Made by a program: the position numbers and the translations under genes. The notes beneath the pieces are model-generated. The model was not told the origin of the DNA. It was given only the letters and a program-made list of their open reading frames with translations, and ran no database searches. Shown here one piece after another: positions 27,101-36,756 of a DNA stretch of 58,082 nucleotides. The number at the start of each line of letters is the position of its first letter. Position 1 is the stretch's first letter. This stretch comes from Serendipita indica DSM 11827 (taxonomy: Eukaryota > Basidiomycota > Agaricomycetes > Sebacinales > Serendipitaceae). Where the stretch lies: contig CAJVGD010000049.1 in NCBI GenBank assembly GCA_910890315.1, positions 1-58,082 of the forward strand, written 5' to 3'.

Positions 27101-28889
27101 GAGCGCGCAAAATAGCATACCGAGCATTTCGACAATGATCGGCTTGAACTTTTCGTCAATGCGCTCCAATACCAAGTCATATACGCCATCAATCGCTCCA
27201 GGTTGATCGATTGACATTATGCGATCGTATACAACCTTGGGTTTGACTGGAGAAGATTCATCATCCAGCATTCGGCATGCAGTGCTCGCCCAAATGAACA
27301 GCCCATTGGCCTTGTTGACCAGTCGCTGCCTCTCATCATGGGATAGCAGACCGTCGAGCGACCGATGGATATAAGTCGCGATGTCATCGATATTATCGTG
27401 ATGGATTGTATCGTGGAGGCGGTCTGTCAACTTGAATTTGATTGAAAGAGGTTGTAACGCCCTTTCGATGACAGGGTCTGGCCGACTGGTGATGAATATT
27501 CGTAAATTCTTGCTCTCCCGAACGGCGGCAGCGAGGGTCTTTACAAGTTCTTGTCGCTGTTGTCGAGACTTGCACTCGTCCATGGCGTCTACGACCAGAA
27601 TCACTCGCTTTTGTTGATACTGGAGTGGGCTACTGATGAGCGTCCGGAACTGTTCATCGAACGAGCTTCGCTGGATGGAAGGGTTTTGCTTCCAGGCCTT
27701 GGCGATATATGAACCCAGCTCGGGAATGTGTTGAGCCAAGTCTCTAGCAATGGTGGAACAGAGCTTGTCGGTAGTGGATGATTCGCTGTTCGACATGGAG
27801 AAGAAGAAGGTGCCACCCAGGGTCCCTTCCGCTTTCCAATGTTCTATAGCGGACATTGCGACTGTTGATTTACCCGAGCCAGCTATGTCACAGAGCCAGA
27901 AAATGGGCGTTTCTGATGTCTCCTCTCCGGCCCAACGCCAGATTTCCTGTAGGACGGCCTGGCGGGTTCCCTTGAGACAAGCATTGTGAACCGAAGAAGC
28001 AGCAGAAGCAACCATTGGCATCTGGAGTATGGTATTATAGTCGGCTTCCGATGGGCGTTAGTGAGTTCTTCAGACACAAATGATCCAGCATACCTTCTGT
28101 CAGCATGGTTTCCATGTCGCGCTTGATAGTTTTGGTGTCGCGCTGATAGTTTCGGTGTCGTGTTGAATGAACGCGGTTTGCAGTAGACATTCAATGCATC
28201 CTTCATAAATTAAGTTGATGAATATCGATGATGGCGTTCATACCATAAATTGCCTGTGCTGAGCCTCGATATCTCGATTGAATTTTTGGATATCCCCGGC
28301 GTCAATCTTGATGGTACTGATTTCTGCGAAACGTCCGAGTGATTTGCTCCTTTGTTGTTCCGTGCGGTCAACGATCCTCTTATGGAGGTCCTCGAGATGT
28401 CTACAACGATCAGTATGATGGACTCGAGTGAATTTCGATTACGTACTTGACATAACGGGTGAGTGGTCGACTAAATGCCTCGTCGAGCGGCCCACTGGTG
28501 TTCTCGCCTTTGAGCAGGGTGATTTGTTCCTCGATAGCCGAAAGATAGTCTTGGAGACGCTGTATAATCTCCGACCAATCTTCGCGGTTGTTCTTTACGC
28601 CCTGATTCCGTCCTCATCAGACCAGATGGGTGTGCCAGTCTCGATAACTCACTTGAATGATGCCGATGACCGTCTGGGTTGCTTTACAAGCCGCTTTGAG
28701 GGGACCGAGTACGTCTGATGCTTCTGCTATATTCGCCGTAAACTCGAGGAATATGTTTGCTGTATCCATCAGTTTGTCTCCCTTGAGGGAAGGGTCCTCC
28801 TGAAGAGAGGAAGCTGAATATCTGGGTAGATCTTCTTTATTTGCCTGAGATTTCTTGGATTTCCCCACGAGTTTAGAGAAAGCGCGCAT
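24154..28889 (-). CDS. NLR/STAND protein, second copy: helical domain, NACHT, 14 near-identical WD40 repeats
   Basis: Proposed exons 28889-28653, 28601-28447, 28400-28244, 28142-28094, 28044-26537, 26490-24489 and 24326-24154 join in frame to 1,426 residues; the fifth exon is 1,508 bases, exactly as in the first NLR. The start is MRAFSKLVGKSKKSQ. The helical region has GPLKAACKATQTVIGII and EEQITLLKGENTSG. NACHT motifs are [18 protein letters not shown] and FITSRPDP. The 14 WD repeats share [16 protein letters not shown] and differ mainly just after each GH. The fourth exon needs the acceptor at 28143, a 101-base intron, to stay open; the obvious DALNVY exon is out of phase. The tail (LFWVPPNNRHGLKHP, SWTKVRTSS) is present, but two in-frame TGA codons lie just before it. 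It is reached only with a GAG acceptor at 24327; otherwise the protein ends at about 24415 with a short unrelated tail. Confidence 0.8.
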
Positions 28890-29290
28890 GGTAGAGGTCG
28901 AATCCAAATGAGGCTGGCAGATTGCCGATTGTCGGCGATTGCCCTTTGGACAGTAGCGCTTATAATCCGGCGACTGTGGATGCAGAGTCTGAGCGAGTTC
29001 TAGTTGTTTATGAGAAATGGCTGTTCGAGGGCGACGTCGGCCACACTTGCCGTCTCTGGTTGCCTGCCGCCCTTCCAAATACGGACTTTGTCCCCGACCG
29101 CGTCCGTCTATTCTAGACGCCACGAAGAATACACGCGTCTCATCTCATTCTAGACGATATTTCGTTGTCAGAAGCCATCTTTTTCATGCCTGTTGTGACT
29201 CCCAAAGTCATAGCCGCTGATGGAAAACCTGTTCGACTATCAGCAGGATCACTACCCGCCGCGTTAGGACGAATCTAGTTCACCGTAGAA
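28890..29290. other. Region upstream of the second NLR gene
   Basis: It includes the promoter and leader of the minus-strand NLR. Frames here are not conserved in the sister gene. A Cys/Arg-rich frame at 28,890-29,120 continues upstream of the chosen NLR start but has no counterpart in the first NLR and is taken as non-coding. Confidence 0.35.
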
Positions 29291-29299
29291 TACGAATAA

Positions 29300-30525
29300 C
29301 CGGAATAGTTCGGGTTGCTCCTCCGGTCCCGCCAAGACCACCGACAAACCCCGCTCTCAACAATCAGGCAGCGTATTCACAGGGCAGATACATGCTGGGT
29401 GGAGCCGTAGATGCTGGATATGGATACAGTTTGGGTATGTTCATCCTTCCTTTGTTGGGTTCGCCCAGCTGGTATCTACGAACTTGGAGTGGTCTAGTTT
29501 GTTGAATCAAGATGAGCTGACGCGTATTATTGGACTAAGCTACGATGGTCTATACGGAGGATACTATGACCAACCGACATACGAGAATCCCAACAGCTTG
29601 TTCACATCCACTGGCCCAGTTCTCTCGAAGCAGCCGTCCAAGCCTATTTCTTACACCAGGAAGTCACACCCGAGTCCGTACACCGACACTCCCACCTTTT
29701 TCTCGTCGAAACCTCGCCATCGAGGTGGTGGCGGGCGGTACAATAGTGCGCCTCGCCGTTTAGCGGCGCCAGCGAGTTGGGCGTGCTAGGGAATATCGAT
29801 GGGCGACCATATTCGACCGTCAATCCGGATTTCCTGCATCTCTCCCTGGACAATCAACGGCCAACAACCCCAGCGCCTGCGGTGCCTCCCCGGTTGGGAC
29901 GCAAAAGGTCCAGTTGAGCGATACGCCCGTGATTGGAGGTGGTGCTGGCGGATTTACGACTTGTACTACGAGTAGACATAGTCGGTATGGTGAGGAAGAC
30001 GGCTTCGTTTAAGGTGTAGATACCAAAGTCCGCTTGGTCCGCCTCGAGTAGGCAGCGCTGCGGAACGTCACAAGCAGGATCGATTCGGCGTCGGTGATTC
30101 AGCCCAGATATTCTCGAAGACGATGATAGCATATTTGGTGCGCAATATTTTGTTCCTTGTACAGAAATAGGGGGATTGATGCGTGGATATATCGAGGTAC
30201 AGCCGCATCCCACAAAGGCGTGCCCTGTCAGTACAAGAACAAGAAGCGATATGAGCGCTTCACGAGACTTGGTCATCGACCACAGAGGGCCTAGCAAGCT
30301 CTTGGACATGTCACCTCAAAAGACGGAGAGAGAGAGTTCAGGTGTGCGGTGCATTTGAACATTGCCTTATTCTTTTCAGTGCTGATTATGTTTCAGGTAG
30401 ACCGCTGCGACGTGCGATCCCGATGACCTCAACGTAGAGGGAAGCACGGTTCGTCCAGCTATGTACGAGCAAGCGCGCAAGACGGAGCCCTTCAATGTAT
30501 TGATCATGTACAACAAAAACGAGTA
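29300..30525 (+). pseudogene. Relic of a chitin synthase gene (N-terminal part)
   Basis: The plus strand carries scattered, ordered pieces: NNQAAYSQGRYMLGGAVDAG, then a Tyr/Pro-rich piece (LYGGYYDQPTYENPN), RYNSAPRR, NIDGRPYSTVNPDFLH, DLVIDHRGPSKLLDM, and TAATCDPDDLNVEG ... PAMYEQARKTEPFNVLIMYN. The last two match the conserved lead-in of fungal chitin synthases (GN-V-D-PVP-KLL, then TAATCDPDDF and ELFIV-TMYNE). The pieces lie in different frames with stops between them, and the catalytic core is not present downstream. A decayed 5' fragment is the best reading. The identification rests on two blocks. Confidence 0.55.
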
Positions 30526-31340
30526 GTTGTTCTGTATGTCCGTATCTTCTCATTGCCATCCGGTCGCAAGATGCTAGGTTGCTGTTAGATCCATACCCGG
30601 TGATGAATCATCATTTTCCGCGTGACGAACGTGTTCTCGAGCTGCTTAGCCGTGTTGCTACATGAATGACTACGCCAGTCGCGGCTACACCCAGACAGTC
30701 GATGGCTGGAGTCAGGGACGAGAATGCAGGCAATCTGACCAAATCAATGACTGATATTGGTGAGCCCCCCTTTCATGCTCGTATTTCTCAGACGGCTTAT
30801 TAATACTTGCTCAGTCTTGTGACTCGACATGGACTTTTCATACCTAGTTGCGAACACCTCCCATGGACGAGTGTTTCTCTCAAAGCCGTGTCACCGACCG
30901 TTCTTGTCTAATAAGCTTATCGTTGTATACCACTGCTAGTGTTTTGCACCGTATGCCGAATGTAATCTGTCTTCTTGATGACATGTACCTCTCTTTGTAA
31001 CAACAATCCAGTCGTAGGAAACGGAAAATCTGTTTTCGATCGAAGGGGAAGTTCGCATCAGTGGCGCAGTCGGTTGCCTGTCTAAGCCGGCGAATGTACA
31101 GAAGCCGAATATTGGACCCATTGTGTCTATTCAATCGTCGACTTATCAAGAGGAGCAAATATAGAGGTGTGATCTATTACCCCCCATTGCCCGACGCCGT
31201 CGTAGGACATCGAGCATTAGACGGAGAAAGTACTTCTGAGTTTTGAATGCTAATCGTTTTGTTGTCGGCTCTATCTTTGAATATACTTCTCTCATGGACG
31301 TCTTCCTTTCGGGGTTTCAAATAAATGCCCGCCGCAGCCC
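30526..31340. other. No recognisable gene
   Basis: Possible further relic words (VLELLSRVAT, DYASRGYTQTVDGWSQG) lie at 30,630-30,720, but no continuous gene. Around 31,050 there is an A-box-like GTGGCGCAGTCGG without a matching B box. Confidence 0.35.
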
Positions 31341-31349
31341 GCAGTAGTT

Positions 31350-31358
31350 TATAAAAGA
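31350..31358 (+). promoter_or_regulatory. TATA box of the carboxylesterase remnant
   Basis: TTTATAAAAG lies about 35 bases before ATG 31390, an exact fit for a core promoter, so the 5' end of this gene is intact. Confidence 0.45.
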
Positions 31359-31389
31359 TAAGGGAGAGTCCCAAATCAACGTAAATATC

Positions 31390-32148
31390 ATGGTTCGCCT
31401 CACCCTTGAAGCGTTTGCAGCGTCGCTGTGCTTGGCCATTGTCGGCTTTGCGCAACAAGTCCCGGTTGTTCAAACCACGGCGGGAAAGATCATAGGGAAA
31501 GCTCTCTCGGACACGACTTATGCGTATCTCAACGTCCCGTACGCTCAACCGCCCGTTGGACCGCTCCGATTCCTTGCCCCTCGCCCAATTCTCACCCCTG
31601 AAACCGAACGCAATGGGTCGACATTTGGCAATTCTTGCATCCAATCCAGTCTCAACGCCAATCTATACCGTCGAGAGTGAGGATTGTCTCTATCTCAACG
31701 TATGGACGTCTCCTGTGGCGAACAAGCTCCGGCCTGTATTTATGTGGCTTTACGGTGGTGCATGGACTTCTGGCACTGCCAGTGGCTACTGTATGTAAAA
31801 GAAATTGCTACTTTTTAGATGGCTGAATACCAACCATTCTCAGTCAATGATCTCACAAAATGGGCAAAGGTGCGACCGGATATTGTCTTTGTGTCGATAA
31901 ACTATCGGCTCAATTTTTACGGTTATGCCGACTCACCCGCTCTCTCTTACAACGACACCAATGCTGGTCTACGCGATCAACGAGCAGCCGTCGAGTGGGT
32001 GGTCGCAAACATAGCAGCATTTGGTGGCGATCCTGTTCATATTGTTCTCGGTGGTCAGTCAGCGGGCTCTGCTAGTGTAGCCGAGTATCTGTATGCATAC
32101 CCGGATCAACCGCTTCTCCGCGGTGCGATTACAATGAGTCTTGGATGA
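31390..32148 (+). pseudogene. 3'-truncated secreted carboxylesterase (type B)
   Basis: The start is a signal peptide (MVRLTLEAFAASLCLAIVG). Family blocks follow: AYLNVPYAQPPVGPLRFLAP, ESEDCLYLNVWTSP, an oxyanion-hole region FMWLYGGAWTSGTAS, then VSINYRLNFYG, LRDQRAAVEWV and the nucleophile elbow VLGGQSAGSASV. An intron near 31,790-31,840 is plausible. The frame shifts by one base near 31,660, and the protein stops at ITMSLG, about 240 residues into a family of about 550. The Glu and His of the catalytic triad are missing. Only scattered weak words follow, so this is a 5' gene fragment. Confidence 0.75.
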
Positions 32149-32515
32149 GCGCAAATACGGGGATTAAGTCATACCAAAATAATTGACCTACGCGACAAGG
32201 ACAAGACGCCGAAGCAGCCCCGTAGCGCTGGCCAGGGGCATGGTGGGTCGGAAAGCGGCTGGATTCGGCTTTATCAGAAAGTTTAGATGAGCCCAGGCGG
32301 TATTCAAAGGTTGTGAACCCACTTCAGCAAAGCGGGCCGGTGTCAATGATCTCCAGAAAAGGCCTTGCTCCGGAGTACGATGCTGCGTGGTTGGGTCTTT
32401 CTACGTTGGGGCCAGTTGGGAACCGTCCGAGTCTGTCGTTTACTTTTGGTGGTTTGAAGTTGACGGCTATAGAAAGCGATTGCGAAGCAGACTGCGCAGT
32501 ATGTTGGGATTGACA

Positions 32516-32880
32516 CTGTAACGCCCTTGCGCCTGACGGCACGAGCCCAGTGGGAACTCTCGGGATTAGTTAGCTAGTCTCTGACACTCTAACTAGTCTC
32601 TTACACTCTCGAAGCGGCGCAGCAGCTCCTCTCGTGTCTCATCCCCAGCTCCTACTCTTCGTTCCCATCCTTCCGCGTTTCTTCTGGCGCTCTCGCGCGT
32701 ATATAACCCCCATAATCTATCCATCCTGTACATAACGAAGTAACAGATTCCGAATTCCAGCTGTTTCCTCGCCGTTCTAAGTTCAACCCCCGTTAGCGTC
32801 TCGTGTCCCTGCTCGCCTCCATTTCCTTCTTCCAGTCTTCCTACGCCTCAAGAAGCTTTCTCGGTTTTCAGTATGGGAGG
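32516..32880 (+). mobile_element. Possible solo LTR or LTR fragment
   Basis: The stretch begins TGTAACGCCC after a break in coding-like sequence. It contains a pair of direct repeats (CTAGTCTCTGACACTCTAA and CTAGTCTCTTACACTCTC) and a promoter-like GCGTATATAACCCC, followed by a pyrimidine-rich leader, all typical of an LTR. No second copy or target duplication lies in the window, so this is a guess from composition. Confidence 0.3.
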
Positions 32881-33103
32881 GCAAGTTGCAGTAGTATTAT
32901 ACCAGGGAATCCATTAGAGCATCAGAATATCGCATTTTCATCCCGACTTGATCCCACTACATGGCGTCAGATCTCACATGGAGCCGCTTTCACCTCTCGG
33001 TCATCGACACGGTCGCCACAATGGTCACTAAATAATGAGCAACAGGAACGAAGAGGTATTGGGTGGTGACTCACGTCGTGGAGTTACGCATTTTTCATGA
33101 TAT
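32881..33103. other. Left flank of the inverted-repeat unit
   Basis: No gene recognised. A poor frame covers it, without family motifs. Confidence 0.3.
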
Positions 33104-33308
33104 TGTTGATACTAGGACGCGTGAGGTGAGAGGCAAGACCAGTATATATGGTGTAACAAACCTAGGACGCGTGAGGTGAGAGGCAAGACCAGTAAGGTCT
33201 GGCTGTGTCATCCCGCGTCCTTAAATACATTGAGTTACGACGTGAGCTATTACTATTGGCTAAGTCTATTAGTGAGCGCAAGAGTCAAAGGGTGAACCTT
33301 CAACAGAT
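33104..33308 (+). repeat. Left inverted repeat arm
   Basis: The arm is 205 bases and pairs with 36550-36756. It contains two copies of a 32-base block (CTAGGACGCGTGAGG ... AAGACCAGT) separated by ATATATGGTGTAACAAAC, then a partial inverse of the block (AAGGTCTGGCTGTG). The outer ~140 bases match the right arm almost perfectly; the inner part has a few substitutions and two one-base gaps. Confidence 0.85.
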
Positions 33309-34863
33309 ATGGGTATGTCCGTAACCTCCTCTTGTTACCATTGGGCCCTGGGTATACCACACGGATAGTCATGGGGGTATTTTGACAGAACGTATTCAGA
33401 TTCTTATGGCAAACAGCACATGGCTCGCTTGTCACGAGGATTGTTGCATCTGGAGAATCCGGCGCCCCACCCTGCGTGGAGTGAGACCTAGATGAAGGCT
33501 GTTGCTCAGCCAAAAACGCAAGGGCCTGCATTTCCGCATGGGATGCCTGGAAGGCACCTCGCATACCTTGGTCACGACGCGGGCACTCTGGCCACTCGCT
33601 ATGACGCGTGAGTGACTTTTGTGTGTAGGTCCACTTATTTTGTATAGGCAGGCCTTCCAAAAAAGGTATGGGTATGATTGTACCGATGCTCCATCCGCTT
33701 TCAAAAGAAACAGGTGAAAAATTGCGCCCTAGGAGAACTACTAGGGTCTTTGAACAGAACTGATTTTGCCAAGTTCTAATTAGTATGATATCCCGGCTAC
33801 CATTTGATTTCACGGGTGACTCCGATGTGAGATGGATCTGTGCTTGCTCTTTTACCAGGAACAGACGATGGTCTGGCGATAAGAGTCCAAATAGTGAGGG
33901 TTTGATATATTGCGGTTTGAAGATATCACGAGTGTATAAGATACCCTCGAGTAGTTGGGTGAGTGTGTTGTCAGTATGATCCAGGTGCGCCAGGATTATC
34001 TCAATTCGCGACCGAATGGCTTTCCGAAGCTGAGTGACCTTTTTTGTCGCAATACCTTGAATGCAAATAGATGACGGTGCTCGCCGGGTGGCAAGGCGGG
34101 TCGTATGCAGCCCTGGCTCCGCAATCTTTGCTTTCTCCAGCAAGTCGGCTAGATCATCAACGCTGCTGTTACCGTCAAAATCACTAGCGGGTATACTTGC
34201 GACTTCCTTTGGAGCTTCCGTGCCCAAGGTGCGGTGGAACAGTGTGTGAATCCCCCCTGGAGTTTGCATGGTGGTAATGAAAGATACTTGAAGGTTATTT
34301 ACCCATCGCCTGATATGAATATAGAAGTCAAATTTACCCAACGAAGTGCAATATGCACAAAGTGGGAGTCTAAGAGCAGAGATAGTACCTATGATCTTTT
34401 AGTTTGTCAACTACCAACAGAAGGTGTGCATACTGGGACTGGACGAGGCTGATTTGGGCCTGGGCATGTCACGCAATTCGGCAAGCAGATCTTTCTCCTC
34501 CCCTATAGCAATGCCTAAATATTTGATGTCGGTTTGTGTATCACTGTCAACGCTCTCCGACTGCTGCCGGATCTCCAGCAGCGCCAGGGTTCTTGCGTCT
34601 ACACTACTTTTTGAAGTAATAAAATGTTCGGTATTCCGCCAGGTTATTTTTTGATATGAAATGTCATATTGGATCTGATAACGTAGACCTTGTATTCCAC
34701 AGTAGGCCTTCACAACTTTGCCTGACATGGGCCGAGAATCAGGCCCATTCCACGCCATTTTATGCCAATGTGTCTCATCACAGTATGGGCACTTGACAAA
34801 TGTCTTGCTCCGATTCCACGCAAATGCGCTAGCAATAGGGAAAGCAATAGGGAAATCAGTCAT
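33253..34863 (-). CDS. Zinc-finger / deaminase-motif protein
   Basis: Exons 34863-34434 and 34388-33253, joined over a 45-base GTATGC..ATAG intron, give an open 521-residue product. Residues about 20-60 hold CPYCDETHWHKM and a later YC, a likely zinc finger. The middle is helical (KVTQLRKAIRSRIEIILAHL). The C-terminal third carries HAEMQALAFL and, about 30 residues on, TSEPCAVCHKNL: the H-x-E and P-C-x-x-C pair that binds zinc in the cytidine/deoxycytidylate deaminase fold, with Glu as the proton shuttle. Enzymes of this fold deaminate bases in nucleotides, RNA or DNA; the substrate is unknown here. Spacing and motifs look complete, so activity is possible. The last ~18 codons and the stop lie inside the left inverted repeat, tying the gene to the element. 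I infer a cellular or element-borne role and cannot name a closer family. Confidence 0.7.
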
Positions 34864-34908
34864 GGTCAGCAGCAAGGTGGGGAATGGCAGGTGGTTTGGG
34901 TTTGGCCC

Positions 34909-35206
34909 TGTAACACTCCACTAATGGTGCATAGGAGTGTATTGTGCGGGTTCAAGCCCTCCATTGTTTCCCCTGATTTGTCTACTCCGTGTACAGCCTC
35001 TTCCAAGCCCCAAGACAGTCTCCTCAATTGCGTGACCCGTCTCCAGAGTGTTGGCTCTGTAACACTCCACTAATGGTGCATAGGAGTGTATTGTGCGGGT
35101 TCAAGCCCTCCATTGTTTCCCCTGATTTGTCTACTCCGTGTACAGCCTCTTCCAAGCCCCAAGACAGTCTCCTCAATTGCGTGACCCGTCTCCAGAGTGT
35201 TGGCTC
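34909..35206. repeat. Perfect 149-bp tandem duplication
   Basis: Two adjacent 149-base units start TGTAACACTCCACTAATGG and end GAGTGTTGGCTC. By eye they are identical, so the duplication is recent. Each unit contains GGGTTCAAGCCC, which resembles a pol III B box, 30 bases after TGGTGCATAGG. The array sits just upstream of the deaminase gene start, where it could form part of its promoter. Confidence 0.85.
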
Positions 35207-35306
35207 TGTCAAATGATCACTTTAAAACTTTGCGAACCTATTTAGTGACTACAACCGTCTTCCATCCTAACTAGGCTGCGACCCCCTATCCTTGGAGACT
35301 AACCTG

Positions 35307-35804
35307 ATGACAGGGTACGCCTATCCGCCGTGTTTAGTAAGCAGTTCATATATCCAGATCACCGTACTGCACCAAATCGGGTATGCGAGCCAACCTGACG
35401 CGCCACAACCAACCCAATGGCCTACTGAACCGGGTTTACGGAAGCCTATGGCACGTCGCCCAGATCAATGTAGAAATAGAAAGAAAATACACAAACAAGA
35501 TGTCCGCAATTCGTCGCATATCATTTTCGGCTCGTTTGGCATGGCGCACTGGATCAGGAACAAGCTACGGCCACATTTGAGGGACATTAGAGCCATAAGC
35601 GGCACGTATATAGACCAGCTGATGGCGTGTGAATACTGGGAGGCGAAGGCGAAAACTTTGGGAGGTGCCGAAGCTACACCCAGGGCCACAGCGGACCCGT
35701 CGGAGGTTATCGTGGGTAGGTCAATCCGCAAAATAGACCCCCGAACCCTCTGCGCATCTCAATCGTATCTAATTCTTCTCAAGGCATTCAAAGGGGGCAG
35801 ATAA
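35307..35804 (+). CDS. Unrecognised frame inside the inverted-repeat unit
   Basis: An open frame of about 165 codons from MTGYAYPPCLVSSSYIQ contains FGSFGMAHWIRNKLRPHL and YWEAKAKTLGGAEATPRAT. It has no recognised domain and no obvious introns. It is divergent from the deaminase gene across the tandem duplication. It may be a real second gene of the element or chance. Confidence 0.3.
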   Translation: MTGYAYPPCLVSSSYIQITVLHQIGYASQPDAPQPTQWPTEPGLRKPMARRPDQCRNRKKIHKQDVRNSSHIIFGSFGMAHWIRNKLRPHLRDIRAISGTYIDQLMACEYWEAKAKTLGGAEATPRATADPSEVIVGRSIRKIDPRTLCASQSYLILLKAFKGGR

Positions 35805-36549
35805 CATCAGAAATGATATTTAAGATCGCGCGGTGAGGACCTGCGAGGTTCGCGTAGAGAGCTTACCAATGAGTCGTCACGAGGCTAAGTAAGTAAGACT
35901 AAGCCGAGGCGAACGAGTTCACCAGTCTAACACCGTGTATTGACGAGGTGGGTCGACTAGGAGGGTACAGGAAGCTCTAACTAGATGAGACGTGTACATA
36001 TCATCTTATATAGCGTTCGAGTGGCCGTGGGTAAAGGTTGGAACAAAGATAAAGCGATGGGAAAGCGACGGAGGTCAAGCATGTGCTACTACCTTAGTAA
36101 CAAGGGTCGATACAATAGAGGCAGTAATGAAGGAAGTAATGAAGGGGTAATAAGTCGTATGAGAGGTGTTTCGGGTGCGGAGATGAGAGTGTCGAGGTGA
36201 GAACTTCGAAACCTTACAGGACCATCTCGCTTAATTCGAGGCACCTTGTCTGTTTCTTGTAGATACCCGAGTGAGCAGGCGAGATATATCTAGTGGTAAA
36301 GATCGAAGACAGCTCAGGGTAACCGTTATCACACGGGGCTGCCCAACTTTGCACTCGCATCATCCTTCAGCTGGTGAATTTCGAGGATTCAAGACCGTAT
36401 ATTGGCGCATTTCTGCCGCGAGAGCGCTCATCTCATTGAAACCAGCATCGCCTACTGTGGATGGCCAAACATAACCAGTGGGCATTGTCAGGTTTGAACG
36501 TTAACAGTCTCAAGAGAATTACATACTAAACAGTGGATCTAGTGGGGTC

Positions 36550-36756
36550 ATCTGTCGAAGGTTCACCCTTTGACTCTTAGCGCTCACTAAATAGACTTAG
36601 TCAATAGTAATAGCTCACATCGTAACTCAATGTATTTAGGGACGCGGGATGACACAGCCAGACCTTACTGGTCTTGCCTCTCACCTCACGCGTCCTAGGT
36701 TTGTTACACCATATATACTGGTCTTGCCTCTCACCTCACGCGTCCTAGTATCAACA
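36550..36756 (-). repeat. Right inverted repeat arm
   Basis: The reverse complement of the left arm, 207 bases, with the same two internal 32-base blocks. No coding frame crosses this end as it does on the left. Confidence 0.85.

Larger units (their letters stand above)
33104..36756. mobile_element. 3.65-kb unit bounded by long inverted repeats, carrying a deaminase-motif gene
   Basis: The outer ends begin TGTTGATACTAGGACGCG on both strands, facing inward, and the arms stay alike for about 206 bases. Inside are a two-exon minus-strand gene with zinc-finger and deaminase motifs (33253-34863), a 149-bp tandem duplication (34909-35206) and an unrecognised plus-strand frame (35307-35804). No transposase, integrase or reverse transcriptase is recognisable. 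No clear target duplication flanks it (TATTGTT on the left, AACATCA on the right). It is either a non-autonomous DNA transposon with long terminal inverted repeats that carries a cargo gene, or two LTR-like sequences in opposite orientation around a captured gene. Confidence 0.6.

Noticed and set aside
28094-28200. Exon DALNVY ... in the second NLR
   Set aside because: Using this 107-base exon breaks the frame; the acceptor at 28143 gives an open reading and an exon of similar size to the first NLR.
31040-31110. Possible tRNA or SINE head (GTGGCGCAGTCGG)
   Set aside because: A-box-like only; no B box or foldable acceptor stem follows.
33253-34863. Reading the deaminase-motif protein as a secreted toxin
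   Set aside because: No signal peptide, no toxin delivery domain and no neighbouring immunity-type gene; the gene is spliced like a host gene.
35985-36474. Plus-strand frames in the right half of the inverted-repeat unit
   Set aside because: Short, low-complexity and without motif or splice links.
33104-36756. Target-site duplication for the inverted-repeat unit
   Set aside because: The flanks (TATTGTT and AACATCA) do not match as a direct repeat at any length tried, so none is claimed.
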